A stretch of DNA of 64,000 bases from Aeromonas encheleia (GCF_900637545.1 NZ_LR134376.1:3842001-3906000), one strand, 5' to 3'; positions 35,485-44,422 are shown, numbered from the stretch's first letter. The notes: generated from the letters alone by a model not told the origin. A program made the numbers and translations.

Positions 35485-35754
35485 TCAGCTTTGGCGGTCG
35501 TGACGGGCCTGGTTGCGCTCCAGGATCAGCGGGATCATGGCGGCGAAGGCAGGATCTTCCGGCACGCCGTGGCCCATGCACCACTTGAACAGATCCGGGT
35601 CATCGCTCTCCAGCAGGCGGATGAAGGTCTGTTGATCATCCTCGCCGAGGGCATCGAACTCGTGTTCAAGAAAAGGCATAAAGATCACATCCAGTTCGAG
35701 CATGCCGCGGCGGCAGGCCCATTTCAGGCGGGACTTTTCAATTGGACTCAACAT
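35485..35754 (-). CDS. sdhE: FAD assembly factor SdhE
   Basis: 89 aa. SdhE helps attach FAD covalently to succinate dehydrogenase and fumarate reductase. The flavinylation motif RRGMLELDV (RGxxE) is near residue 13, and the LLESDDPDLFKWCMGHGVP segment is typical. Start 35754 (MLSPIEKSRLKWACRRG) chosen over the longer open frame. Divergent from ygfZ, as in E. coli. Confidence 0.94.
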   Translation of the reverse strand: MLSPIEKSRLKWACRRGMLELDVIFMPFLEHEFDALGEDDQQTFIRLLESDDPDLFKWCMGHGVPEDPAFAAMIPLILERNQARHDRQS

Positions 35755-35867
35755 AGCACTCTCCTTACAAAGACCCGGGGATGGTAGCAGCTGGATTTTC
35801 CGGCTGACAAACATTCCTTACGTCTTTACCATGCAGGTCACATACTTTCTGTCTCTGGAATACCATC

Positions 35868-36779
35868 GTGAGCCTGCTAACGCCTGTTTTTCCTGCCGAG
35901 CCAACCCTCTTCCCCCTGACTGACCTCGCCATCACCAGCCTGAGCGGCATCGATCGTGTCAAATATCTGCAAGGCCAGGTCACCTGCGATGTCAATGCGC
36001 TGCAACCGGGTCAGAGCACCCTCGGCGGCCACTGCGATGCCAAGGGCAAGCTGTGGAGCGATTTCCGTCTGCTCTGCCTCGAAGAGCATCTGCTGCTGCT
36101 GACCAAGTCCTCGGTGCTGGCGCGCCAGCTGCCCGAGCTCAAGAAGTTCGCGGTGTTCGCCAAGGTCGAGATCGCCGCCTATCCGGATCAGGCGGTCGGT
36201 GTGGCCGGCCAGGGAACGGATGCCTGGATGGCGGCGCAGTTCGCCATTGAAACGACGGCCCTCATCCCGGGCGGCATGGCGGTGCGGATCGAAACCGATC
36301 GCTGGCTGCTGGTCACCGAGCAGCCGCTGAGCCTCGGCCTGCCCGCCGGGCAGGAGTCACTCTGGTGGGGACTGGACATCAAGGCCGGCATCCCGCACCT
36401 GGAAGCCGTGCATCAGGGGGAATACATTCCCCAGATGCTGAACCTGCAGGCGCTGGACGGCATCAGCTTCACCAAGGGCTGTTACATGGGGCAGGAGATA
36501 GTGGCGCGCGCCAAGTATCGCGGCGCCAACAACCGGGCCCTGTTCGTGCTGGCGGGCTCGGCTGCCAATCCCGTAGCCAGTGGCGATGCGCTGGAGATCC
36601 GGCTCGGTGACAACTGGCGGCGCAGCGGCATGGTGCTGAACGCCTGGCAGCAGGATGGCCAACTGTGGCTCACCGCCGTGCTGCCAAAAGATACCGAGGC
36701 CGACGCCCAGTTCCGCCTCAAGCAGGAAGAAGCCTCCAGCCTCAGCCTGCAAGCGCTGCCCTACCCGCTGATCGACTGA
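35868..36779 (+). CDS. ygfZ: tRNA-modifying protein YgfZ
   Basis: 303 aa folate-binding protein related to aminomethyltransferase GcvT; supports iron-sulfur enzymes such as MiaB. The signature KGCYMGQEIVARAKYRG is intact with the invariant Cys. The start is GTG at 35868 (reads MSLLTPVFPAEP); no ATG is better placed. It faces sdhE/ygfX across a 113-base divergent gap, and ends 26 bases before the convergent LysR gene. Confidence 0.94.
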   Translation: MSLLTPVFPAEPTLFPLTDLAITSLSGIDRVKYLQGQVTCDVNALQPGQSTLGGHCDAKGKLWSDFRLLCLEEHLLLLTKSSVLARQLPELKKFAVFAKVEIAAYPDQAVGVAGQGTDAWMAAQFAIETTALIPGGMAVRIETDRWLLVTEQPLSLGLPAGQESLWWGLDIKAGIPHLEAVHQGEYIPQMLNLQALDGISFTKGCYMGQEIVARAKYRGANNRALFVLAGSAANPVASGDALEIRLGDNWRRSGMVLNAWQQDGQLWLTAVLPKDTEADAQFRLKQEEASSLSLQALPYPLID

Positions 36780-36805
36780 GTTCGCGGCCCGACCATAACA
36801 GACAC

Positions 36806-37711
36806 TCAGGAGGCGCGCCCCACCTGCTCACGCCGAGCATGCTGGATCAGCGCCTCCTTCAGCCAGCGCCCCGCGGCGCCAAGCGGCTGCGCCCGCTGCC
36901 ACAGCAACTCTATCCCCATGCTCCACTCCTGATCCAGGAACGCAACGGGCAGTTTCACCACCTCGCCCCGGGTCAACGGCCCCTGCAGCAGGTACTCCGG
37001 CACCGAACCCCAGCCCAGCCCCCGCTTGATCAACTCCAGCACAGCACCGTCCCCCTCCACCCACCAGACATTGGGGGAGAAGCGAAACCGCTCCCGCTCC
37101 ACGCCGCCCCGGCGGCCGGTCACCATCAGCTGGCGGGCGGTCTTCAGCTCGGCGAGTCCGATGGGGCCCTTGCTCGCCAGGGGATGGGTCGGGGCGGCGA
37201 TGATGGGGAGATTCAGCCGGCCAAGGGAGTGAAAGGCCAGCGCCGGATCTTGCTGCAACCGCTCGTAGCTGATGCCGAGGTGCGCCCGCCCCTCCTGCAG
37301 CAGCAGGGTGAGATCCTCGAGCATGGGGAAGAGCAGCTCCAGCTCCAGCATGGGGAACTCGCAGGCGAAGCGCTCAAGCACCTCACTGATCCAGGGCAGC
37401 TGGGAGCCGTCATCGATGGCCAGGGTGAGGCGGGGCTCCACCCCGCCGTGCAACTCACGGGCCACCGCCTGCAACTGATCACTGCTGGCCAGCACCGACT
37501 GGGCTTCCACCCTGAGTCGCTCCCCCGCCGCCGTCAGCACCGGGTAGCGACCCGAGCGATCGAACAACTCGAGGCCGAGATCGATCTCCAGGTTGGCGAT
37601 GGCCGTGCTCACCACGGATTGGGCCTTGCCCAGCCGGCGGGCGGCGGCCGAGAAAGATCCCGTCTCCGCCGCCGCCAGCAGCGCCTTGAGTTGTTCCAGT
37701 GAAAGGTTCAT
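36806..37711 (-). CDS. LysR-family transcriptional regulator (probable PACE efflux regulator)
   Basis: 301 aa. The N-terminal winged helix (MNLSLEQLKALLAAAETGSF SAAARR) and the substrate-binding fold (about 90-295) are complete. It is divergent from the PACE efflux gene, with 122 bases between them that contain a strong dyad. By analogy with AceR-AceI in Acinetobacter it probably activates this pump in response to a substrate such as a biocide or polyamine; the inducer cannot be told from sequence. Confidence 0.85.
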   Translation of the reverse strand: MNLSLEQLKALLAAAETGSFSAAARRLGKAQSVVSTAIANLEIDLGLELFDRSGRYPVLTAAGERLRVEAQSVLASSDQLQAVARELHGGVEPRLTLAIDDGSQLPWISEVLERFACEFPMLELELLFPMLEDLTLLLQEGRAHLGISYERLQQDPALAFHSLGRLNLPIIAAPTHPLASKGPIGLAELKTARQLMVTGRRGGVERERFRFSPNVWWVEGDGAVLELIKRGLGWGSVPEYLLQGPLTRGEVVKLPVAFLDQEWSMGIELLWQRAQPLGAAGRWLKEALIQHARREQVGRAS

Positions 37712-37730
37712 GTCTCAGTCTCCCTCATCA

Positions 37731-37753
37731 ATGTATCTATTTTAACGATACAT
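37731..37753. promoter_or_regulatory. Probable LysR operator
   Basis: ATGTATC-N9-GATACAT, a perfect 7-bp inverted repeat in the LysR-PACE divergent gap, with the T-N11-A-type layout of LysR-family sites. It overlaps an AT-rich stretch likely to hold the promoters. Confidence 0.6.
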
Positions 37754-37833
37754 ACTAACGAGCACCTATGCGTTTTTATGGATAGATTAGCCCCCATCAT
37801 GTCGTTAGACACATTGCTTAGAGGGAGATGAAT

Positions 37834-38271
37834 ATGCGTAACACTCGCGACCGCCTGCGCCATGCCGTTGGTTTTGAACTGATTGGCCTGTTGATCGCCG
37901 CCCCCCTGGCAAGCTGGGTCACCGGCGTCGGCCTCAATCATATGGGTCCGCTTGCCCTGTTCTTCTCGGTGGTCGCCACCGTCTGGAACTATGTCTACAA
38001 CATCGGGGTGGACAAGCTGTTGCTCCGCTATCAGGGCCACACCCACAAGTCGCTGTGGCAACGAGTCCTGCATACCTTCGGCTTCGAGGGGGGGCTGCTG
38101 CTGGTTGCCCTGCCGGTGATGTCCTGGTGGCTCGACATCAGCCTGCTGGAGGCGCTGGTGCTGGATCTGGGCTTCGTGCTGTTCTACCTGGTCTATGCCT
38201 TCGTCTACAACTGGAGCTATGACAAGGTGTTTCCCATCCCGGGCCAGTCGGCACAGCGAGTTACGGGTTAA
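37834..38271 (+). CDS. PACE-family multidrug efflux transporter
   Basis: 145 aa, four membrane helices in two bacterial-transmembrane-pair repeats. The first repeat starts RLRHAVGFELIGLL and contains WNYVYNIGVDKLLLR; the second RVLHTFGFEGGLLLVALP and YNWSYDKVF. With the start at 37834 the conserved membrane Glu is residue 15, exactly as in AceI, and GGGAG lies at 6 bases; ATG 37828 sits too close to it. Such pumps export chlorhexidine and short-chain diamines using the proton gradient. Confidence 0.88.
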   Translation: MRNTRDRLRHAVGFELIGLLIAAPLASWVTGVGLNHMGPLALFFSVVATVWNYVYNIGVDKLLLRYQGHTHKSLWQRVLHTFGFEGGLLLVALPVMSWWLDISLLEALVLDLGFVLFYLVYAFVYNWSYDKVFPIPGQSAQRVTG

Positions 38272-38292
38272 CAGAGTACGGGGATAAACGAG

Positions 38293-38321
38293 GCACCATC
38301 ATGCGGCAGACATGATGGTGC
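38293..38321. terminator. Hairpin between PACE gene and hypothetical gene
   Basis: Perfect 11-bp inverted repeat GCACCATCATG / CATGATGGTGC with a 7-base loop between convergent genes; no T tract. Confidence 0.55.
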
Positions 38322-38348
38322 TGAGAGGGCTGACGGGGAGACCCGTGC

Positions 38349-38690
38349 TCAGGCCTGGGCCTTCGCCTCTTCGGTGGGGGCCTCGGTCTGGGCCGCTTCC
38401 TGGTTCAGCATGGCCTCGAGATCGCTCTGGTACTGGTTCAGCATCCGCTGGGCCGCGACCAAGTCACCCTTGTGCAGACGCTCGAACAGATGGTGCTGCA
38501 CCACGCCGTTGAGGTACTCCACCGTGATGGGTTGTTCCAGCGCCGACAGCAACTCCTCTTTCTCCAGCTCGGCGTTGATTTCATCGACGCTGGTACGCAG
38601 CAGACCGGCCAGTTGCACCAACATGCGGCGCTCGCCTTCACGCAGCAGGCTCAACATGCGGTTTCTCTGCTGCTCATTCTGTTGGGTCAT
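38349..38690 (-). CDS. Hypothetical small helical protein
   Basis: 113 aa, not recognised. It is cytoplasmic (no signal or membrane helix) and rich in Glu, Gln and Leu; most of it should be helical (about 1-90, with LAGLLRTSVDEINAELEKEE and LVAAQRMLNQYQSDLEAM), and the C terminus is a disordered Ala/Glu/Thr tail. The start is ATG 38690 (MTQQNEQQRNRML), with AAGGAAAT upstream. It is convergent to the PACE gene and divergent from cutA. Codon pattern and GC agree with its neighbours, so it looks like a real native gene. Confidence 0.75.
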   Translation of the reverse strand: MTQQNEQQRNRMLSLLREGERRMLVQLAGLLRTSVDEINAELEKEELLSALEQPITVEYLNGVVQHHLFERLHKGDLVAAQRMLNQYQSDLEAMLNQEAAQTEAPTEEAKAQA

Positions 38691-38883
38691 ACATTTCCTT
38701 ACGTAGAGTGTGAACAAGCCCGCTCATTCTGCCCTGTCCTTTTCACAGCGTCTATCTCAGGCGCATCACTTATTTGTGCGCCGGGTGCCGGGCCCGCATC
38801 GGGTGCTATTTCCCCCTTTGCTCGGTATAGTAACGGCTGATCCAGAGGGCCGACTGGCCCCCTCAGACGAGACCTGTCATACC

Positions 38884-39201
38884 ATGACCGACGCCATTCT
38901 GGTGCTCTGCACCTGTCCAGACGAGACCAGTGCCGACCTCATCTGCGAGCAACTGCTGACCAGGCACCTCGCCGCCTGCATCAATCAACTGCCAGGGCTC
39001 ACCTCCGTCTATCGCTGGCAGGGGAAAATTGAGCGCGCGCGCGAAATCCAGCTCATCATCAAGTCCAGGGCCCCGCTGTTCGAGCCCCTGCGCCAGTGCA
39101 TCCTCGAGCATCATCCCTATGAGGTGCCGGAAGTCCTGGCGCTCCCGACAAGCCAGGGCCATCAACCCTATCTCGACTGGTTAACACAGGAAACCTCATG
39201 A
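38884..39201 (+). CDS. cutA: Divalent-cation tolerance protein CutA
   Basis: 105 aa. CutA forms a very stable PII-like trimer; in E. coli it affects copper tolerance. TDAILVLCTCPDETSADLIC, the core LTSVYRWQGKIERAREIQL and the HPYEVPEVLALP motif are conserved. It overlaps dsbD by 4 bases (ATGA), the same pairing as in E. coli (cutA-dsbD), so cotranslation is likely. The longer open frame upstream is not used. Confidence 0.95.
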   Translation: MTDAILVLCTCPDETSADLICEQLLTRHLAACINQLPGLTSVYRWQGKIERAREIQLIIKSRAPLFEPLRQCILEHHPYEVPEVLALPTSQGHQPYLDWLTQETS

Positions 39202-40979
39202 TCGTGCTGCGCCTGCTCTCACCCCTGCTACTCCTGCTGGCCCTGCTGACATCCCCCGCGCAGGCCAGCAGCAACGACCTGCTGAGCTCCCTCGGCATCG
39301 AGGCCGGCACCCAACCCAAGTTCCTGAAGGTCGATGAGGCCTTCGTCCTGGACAGCGAACAACAGGGTGACAAGCTGCTGCTGAGCCTGCGCATCGCGGA
39401 TGGCTACTATCTCTACCGTCATCGCTTCAGCTTCCAGGGGCAAAACCTCGCCTTCGACGCCCCCGAGTTGCCCGCGGGCACTGAGCACGAGGACGACTTC
39501 TTCGGCAAGACCCGGGTCTATTACCAGGAGGTGCAGATCCCCGTCACCCTGACCGAGGTAGGCCAGCAGGCCAGCCTCAAGATCAGCTATCAGGGCTGTA
39601 CCGATGGCCTCTGCTACCCGCCCACCGACAAGCTGATCGAGGTGCAGCCCATCGCAGCCACCCCAGCCGTCAGCGCTGCGGGAGCGGCGAGCGCCGACCC
39701 AGCCACTGCGCCGGCCAGCAGCCAGCAGGATCGGCTGGCGGCCGCCCTTGGCAGCCAAGGCTTCTGGCTCAGCATCGCCGCCTTCTTCGCACTGGGGCTG
39801 GGGCTCGCCTTCACCCCCTGCGTCTTCCCCATGTACCCCATCCTGACCGGCATCATCGCCGGCGCCGGCCAGCGCCTCTCCACCCGTCGCGCCTTCCTGC
39901 TCTCCTTCGTCTATGTGCAGGGCATGGCGGTCACCTATACCCTGCTCGGGTTGGTGGTGGCCTCGGCCGGGCTCAAGTTCCAGGCCGCGCTGCAGCACCC
40001 CTATGTGTTGATCGGCCTCTCCGTCATGTTCGTGCTGCTGGCGCTCTCCATGTTCGGGCTCTACACCCTGCAACTGCCGAGCAGCCTGCAAACCCGGATC
40101 GTAGGCCTCTCCAATCGCCAGCAGGGCGGCTCGGTGGCGGGAGTCGGCATCATGGGCATGATCTCCGGCCTGGTCTGCTCCCCCTGCACCACGGCCCCGC
40201 TCTCGGGGGCGCTGATCTACGTGGCACAGAGCGGCGATCTCTGGCTCGGCGGTGCGGCGCTCTATGCGCTCTCCCTGGGGATGGGGCTGCCACTGCTGCT
40301 GCTCGGCACCTCGGGGGGCAAGCTGCTGCCCAGAGCCGGCGCCTGGATGGATGTGATCAAGCAACTGTTTGGTTTTGCGCTGCTGGCGGTGCCCGTGCTG
40401 CTGCTGTCCCGACTGTGGAGCGAGCAGGTCACCAGCCTGCTCTGGCTGGGCTGGGGCCTGCTGCTGTGCGGTTACCTCTACCATCATCAGCAGCGTCAGC
40501 CCCACTCCATCGGCAGGAGCCTGTGCGGCTTCGTGCTGCTGCTGGCGATGATGGGGGCCGTGGTGGCGGCCAGGGATCTGTTGCTACCCGACCAGCGGCC
40601 CCAGGCCAGCACCCAGACCCAGGCGCCGCCGTTTATCCGCATCAAGACCCTGGATGATCTCAGGACCCAGCTCGCCGCCGCCCGTGGCAAGCCGGTGCTG
40701 CTGGATCTCTATGCCGACTGGTGCGTGGCCTGCAAGGAGTTCGAGCACAAGACCTTCAGCGATCCCGCGGTGCGTGCCCGCTTCAACGACATGGTGTTGC
40801 TGCAGGCGGATGTCACCGCCAACGACGATGTCGACGTCGAGCTGCTCAACGGCCTGAACGTGTTGGGACTGCCGACCCTGATCTTCTTCGACAGCGCCGG
40901 TAATGAGGTCAGCGGTCAGCGGGTGACCGGCTTTATGGGCCCCGCCGAGTTCCTCGGCCAGCTCGACAAGCTGCGCTAA
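39198..40979 (+). CDS. dsbD: Thiol:disulfide interchange protein DsbD
   Basis: 593 aa. It moves electrons from cytoplasmic thioredoxin to periplasmic DsbC and CcmG. Signal peptide (about 1-23), N-terminal periplasmic domain with CTDGLC, an eight-helix membrane domain with the redox cysteines in AFTPCVFP and GLVCSPCTTAP, and a C-terminal thioredoxin fold with DWCVACKEFE. An Ala/Pro linker (about 155-180) joins the first two parts. Complete and full length. Confidence 0.96.
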   Translation: MIVLRLLSPLLLLLALLTSPAQASSNDLLSSLGIEAGTQPKFLKVDEAFVLDSEQQGDKLLLSLRIADGYYLYRHRFSFQGQNLAFDAPELPAGTEHEDDFFGKTRVYYQEVQIPVTLTEVGQQASLKISYQGCTDGLCYPPTDKLIEVQPIAATPAVSAAGAASADPATAPASSQQDRLAAALGSQGFWLSIAAFFALGLGLAFTPCVFPMYPILTGIIAGAGQRLSTRRAFLLSFVYVQGMAVTYTLLGLVVASAGLKFQAALQHPYVLIGLSVMFVLLALSMFGLYTLQLPSSLQTRIVGLSNRQQGGSVAGVGIMGMISGLVCSPCTTAPLSGALIYVAQSGDLWLGGAALYALSLGMGLPLLLLGTSGGKLLPRAGAWMDVIKQLFGFALLAVPVLLLSRLWSEQVTSLLWLGWGLLLCGYLYHHQQRQPHSIGRSLCGFVLLLAMMGAVVAARDLLLPDQRPQASTQTQAPPFIRIKTLDDLRTQLAAARGKPVLLDLYADWCVACKEFEHKTFSDPAVRARFNDMVLLQADVTANDDVDVELLNGLNVLGLPTLIFFDSAGNEVSGQRVTGFMGPAEFLGQLDKLR

Positions 40980-41113
40980 CCAGAGGCCGGCTCGGAGCCC
41001 CTGAGTCGGCGTTCTCGTCAGCCGGCAGTCACTGATTTTTCTGACCATCCCTTGTATCTGCGGGGCGGCATGGCAAAATTCGCCCTTTCCCGTCTCGTTC
41101 GTCCGGAGTTTTG

Positions 41114-41536
41114 ATGAAAAAGTGGTTCATCCCCCTGCTGGCCCTCTGGCTCTCTGGCTGCAATACGGGTCCAGGTGAAGAGGCGATCCAGAGCCAGGTC
41201 ACAGCCAAGCTGCAGGCCGAAACCGATCCCAATCTGTTTGATATCAGTGACTTTACTGTACTTGGCAAGGAGGAGCGGATGGACGGCGTCTACCTGGTCA
41301 AGGTGAGCTACCAGGTGCGCTTCAAGCAGGGACTGGATCAGCTGCAGATCCTGCACGATGAGGATCTCGTCTACGACAGGGTCGGCCCCTTTCAGCAGGA
41401 GATGGCCCTGATGGAGCTGGAGCGCAAATACGGCGAGTTCGAGGCGGGACAGGCGCTGCCACAAGAAACCGAAGTCTGGATGATGAAGACGGAACAGGGC
41501 TGGCGCCTGGCGGTGCCAACCCAGCAAGCAGGTTGA
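41114..41536 (+). CDS. Small lipoprotein of unknown function
   Basis: 140 aa. The signal peptide MKKWFIPLLALWLSGC ends in a clear lipobox (LSGC, C16). The remaining part is a small alpha/beta domain that I do not recognise (DISDFTVLGKEERMDGVYLV, GWRLAVPTQQ at the end). It may be a short outer-membrane or periplasmic regulator, but nothing in it decides a role. The start is the ATG at 41114 preceded by CGGAG. It ends 4 bases before the convergent lectin gene. Confidence 0.75.
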   Translation: MKKWFIPLLALWLSGCNTGPGEEAIQSQVTAKLQAETDPNLFDISDFTVLGKEERMDGVYLVKVSYQVRFKQGLDQLQILHDEDLVYDRVGPFQQEMALMELERKYGEFEAGQALPQETEVWMMKTEQGWRLAVPTQQAG

Positions 41537-41540
41537 TGCC

Positions 41541-41918
41541 TTACCCTTTATTCTTCCAGGCGACCAGCGAGATGGCGACATCGTTATAATCGCCATCATT
41601 CTGGTCTTCGATGGAAATATTATATCCATAGCCAATGACAGAGCCGTCATTGGTCGTAATATTATAAGTGTTGATACTGCTGCTCAATGCTGCGGATTGA
41701 GGTTCATCTATCAGCAATTTGACCTGCCCATTCTGAACAAAGTCTGCCCCCTGCGCCAGCGGTGGATTAATATCCACGCTCTGCTTCTGATTATCAAAAT
41801 ATACCTTACTGCCATCATAGAGCTTCGCCTTCACTTGGAATCCAGCCTGAGTCGTCACAAACCAGGACATATAATAACCGGCAGGGAATGAGTCGATATT
41901 AAATATTTTACTCGCCAT
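41541..41918 (-). CDS. LecB-like calcium-dependent lectin
   Basis: 125 aa beta protein without signal peptide. Its end EDQNDGDYND lines up with EDGTDNDYND of Pseudomonas LecB (PA-IIL), keeping E, D, D, N and D of the two-calcium sugar site, and it ends in a C-terminal Gly that in LecB supplies a carboxylate ligand. The N-terminal half is also compatible with the LecB sandwich (AGYYMSWFVTTQAGFQVKAK). The match is from memory of LecB, so it is strong for the motif and weaker for the rest. It is 11 bases downstream of the TenA-like gene, in an AT-richer island. Confidence 0.7.
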   Translation of the reverse strand: MASKIFNIDSFPAGYYMSWFVTTQAGFQVKAKLYDGSKVYFDNQKQSVDINPPLAQGADFVQNGQVKLLIDEPQSAALSSSINTYNITTNDGSVIGYGYNISIEDQNDGDYNDVAISLVAWKNKG

Positions 41919-41929
41919 GATATTGCCCC

Positions 41930-42628
41930 TCAGGATTGGGTTGCCGACAAGAAATTCTGCCACTCGAAATTCATGGCCGTGGAGTAGATGCTCTGTGCCT
42001 TGTTTTCATCTATGGCTCCGGGATGTGCACGCTGGTATTGATCCAGAAAGTTGCCCATGGCATAGGCACCGGAGGTGCTGTCGTTACCCGTTATCCAGGG
42101 GCCATACAGGTTGCCGGGCGATGGTGGCATCAGCTGATTGGCGAGCCAGTACCAGAGGTATTCGCAAGGGATCATCATGATGAGGGTGTAGATGGGATCG
42201 GCATGGGAGGCCGTGTCCGACTCGAATTGGGCATAATCACGGCACGCGGGGGTGGGCACCACCCCGCTGGCATCACGGACATGCCATATAGTGGGAAACG
42301 CCTCGTTATACGTCTGGTATCTTTTATATTTCTCCAGCAGGAAAAATTTTAATCCCTCATCATCCGTGCGACTCTCCGCCGCCAAGTAACTCTGGGCACC
42401 GTTAAAACAATAATAAGCATCACTGACGTTGAATCCACCATAGATAACGGGGTCCAGATTGGCATTCTTGATACCGTCAATATAGGGGGTCACCAGTGTC
42501 TTCTGCGCAATAGGCAGACAGGGTTGCCATAAACGCCAGAATAGAGAGTCGACAGGAGGAGGGGCACTGGACAAGCCATGCCTCTCCAGCAACATATTGT
42601 CAAACTGGAGCCGTCTTGGGCTGAACAT
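41930..42628 (-). CDS. TenA/THI-4-fold protein
   Basis: 232 aa. Several TenA (thiaminase II) landmarks are recognisable in order: the Asp in GGFNVSDAYYCF, IMMIPCEYLWYW with the catalytic-type Cys, YGPWITGN, and a C-terminal Glu in STAMNFEWQNF. The residue corresponding to TenA Tyr139 (Cys+4) is Trp here, so the chemistry may differ. AAGGAAAATAAT precedes the ATG at 42628. It forms a two-gene unit with the LecB-like lectin. A thiaminase role is not assured; proteins of this fold have several activities. Confidence 0.72.
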   Translation of the reverse strand: MFSPRRLQFDNMLLERHGLSSAPPPVDSLFWRLWQPCLPIAQKTLVTPYIDGIKNANLDPVIYGGFNVSDAYYCFNGAQSYLAAESRTDDEGLKFFLLEKYKRYQTYNEAFPTIWHVRDASGVVPTPACRDYAQFESDTASHADPIYTLIMMIPCEYLWYWLANQLMPPSPGNLYGPWITGNDSTSGAYAMGNFLDQYQRAHPGAIDENKAQSIYSTAMNFEWQNFLSATQS

Positions 42629-42863
42629 ATTATTTTCCTTATATCCCGTGTCATTGCAGGAACGGGTCGCCATGGTGACTCCCGCGCCTTCCGTGCCAGC
42701 CACCAACAAGGATTCGTTCGTGAACAAGCCAGATCACTATAGCCAAGGAATAAGGTTTCATATGATGCTTAACCACCTTTCGGTGATCACACAGATCAGG
42801 AGGTTGATTTCCAATATGTTTTTGTTTGCCGGCCCTCCTGCCCATGGAGAGGCCGGCGCGAGA

Positions 42864-44168
42864 TCACATCAGATCCTTCATCCTGTGCCACAGCATCCCC
42901 AGCGCCAGCAGGGGAGAGCGCAGGGCCGGGCCGCCGGGGAAGGTCATGTGGGGTACGGTGCTGAACAGATCGAAGCCGCGACTCTCCCCCACGATCGCCT
43001 CCGCCACCAGCTTGGCCGCCATGTGGGTGGCGTTGAGGCCATGACCTGAATAGGCCTGGGCGTAGAACACGTTGGGATATTCCTTGAGGCGCCCGATCTG
43101 CGGCAAGCGGTTGGCCCCTATGCCGATCATGCCACCCCACTGGAACTCGATGGCGGTGTTGGCCAGCTCGGGGAAGACCCGCAGCAGCTTGGGCAGCATA
43201 AAGGCCTTTATATCCTTAGGATCGCGCCCCGAGTAGTTGCAGGCACCGCCAAACAGCAGCCGGCCATCGGCCGACAACCGGTAATAATCGAGCGCCACGT
43301 TCTGATCGCACACCGCCATGTTTTGCGGCAGCAGGCGCTGGCGCAGCCGCTTCTCCAGCACCTCGGTGGCGAGGATATAGGAGCCGGCCGGCAGCACCCG
43401 GCCACCCAGCTCGGGATTGAGATCGTTGAGGTAGGCGTTGCAACCGATCACCAGATAGTCGGCGCTGACCCGGCCATGGGCCGTGGTGACCTCTACCCGA
43501 TCGCCATAGTCGATGTCGATCACCCTGGACTGCTCGAACAGCGCCACACCGAGGCTAGCCGCGGCACGGGCCTCGCCGAGCGCCAGGTTGAGGGGATGCA
43601 GGTGGCCGGAGCCCATGTCGATCATGCCACCAATATAGCGCTCGGAACCGACCACCGAGCCCATCTCGGCCTGGGGCACCAGCCTGGTCTCATGCTGGTA
43701 ACCCAGGCTGGCCAGATGCGCCATCTCCTCCTCGAATCCGGTCAGATGGCGCGCCTTGGTAGCGAGATCGCAATAGCCCCAGCGCAGGTCGCAGTCGATG
43801 TTGAAGCGCTCGATCCGCTCGCGCACCAGCTGCACCGCCTCCAGCCCCATCAGATCCAGCTCGCGTACCCCCTGCTCGCCGATCCAGCGGGCAAACTGGC
43901 TGGTGTCGTGGCCGATGCCACGGATCAGCTGACCGCCGTTGCGGCCCGAGGCGCCCCAGCCGATGCGGTTCGCCTCCAGCAGGGCCACCCTGTAGCCCGC
44001 CTCTGCCAGATTGATGGCGGTGTTCAGCCCGGTGAAGCCACCGCCTATGATGCACACATCGGCATCGAGCTCACCGCTGAGCTCGGGCCACTGCTGATGG
44101 TCGTTGCGGGTCGCCGCATAGTAGGAGGTGACGTGCTCCTGGTGTCCGTTGTGTCTTCCTGTCTGCAT
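42864..44168 (-). CDS. puuB: FAD-dependent oxidase, gamma-glutamylputrescine oxidase-like
   Basis: 434 aa DAO-family flavoprotein. The ADP-binding motif VCIIGGGFTGLNTAINLAE and the GWGASGRNGGQL loop are typical; the C terminus has YSGHGLNATHMAAKLVAE. It is similar along its length to E. coli PuuB, which oxidises gamma-glutamylputrescine, but no other puu gene is near, so the substrate is tentative (an amine or amino acid). ATG 44168 chosen; ATG 44177 would add three residues. No signal peptide is seen; it should be cytoplasmic. Confidence 0.8.
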   Translation of the reverse strand: MQTGRHNGHQEHVTSYYAATRNDHQQWPELSGELDADVCIIGGGFTGLNTAINLAEAGYRVALLEANRIGWGASGRNGGQLIRGIGHDTSQFARWIGEQGVRELDLMGLEAVQLVRERIERFNIDCDLRWGYCDLATKARHLTGFEEEMAHLASLGYQHETRLVPQAEMGSVVGSERYIGGMIDMGSGHLHPLNLALGEARAAASLGVALFEQSRVIDIDYGDRVEVTTAHGRVSADYLVIGCNAYLNDLNPELGGRVLPAGSYILATEVLEKRLRQRLLPQNMAVCDQNVALDYYRLSADGRLLFGGACNYSGRDPKDIKAFMLPKLLRVFPELANTAIEFQWGGMIGIGANRLPQIGRLKEYPNVFYAQAYSGHGLNATHMAAKLVAEAIVGESRGFDLFSTVPHMTFPGGPALRSPLLALGMLWHRMKDLM

Positions 44169-44275
44169 ACTCAGCATCCTGCCTTGGTCGCACTCGTTTA
44201 CTAAATTAAACAATCTGTCATCGATAATACCCACCCAATGGGCACTGATCCAGCCTGTCGGGATCACAGAAATGC

Positions 44276-44301
44276 AAAAGGTGCCCCAAAAGGCACCTTT
44301 T
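44276..44301. terminator. Distal copy of the fba terminator
   Basis: AAAAGGTGCC / GGCACCTTTT around CCAAAA, T tract on both strands. It is similar to the proximal terminator at 44423, both in stem and in the following 25 bases, and so looks like a duplicate. Confidence 0.7.
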
Positions 44302-44422
44302 TATCCTCATCTCCTGGCTCAGCCTGCTCCCGGAGTGCTGTAGCACAGCAGGCGCCACTGATAAGAGCGCCTTGTCATCGCCACCAATCCTGACCCCATA
44401 TGCCTCCGGAGCGCAGCAACGC

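Noticed and set aside
42828-42857. GCCGGCC...GGCCGGC hairpin as a terminator of the flavoenzyme gene
   Set aside because: The sequence after the stem on the minus strand is A-rich instead of T-rich.
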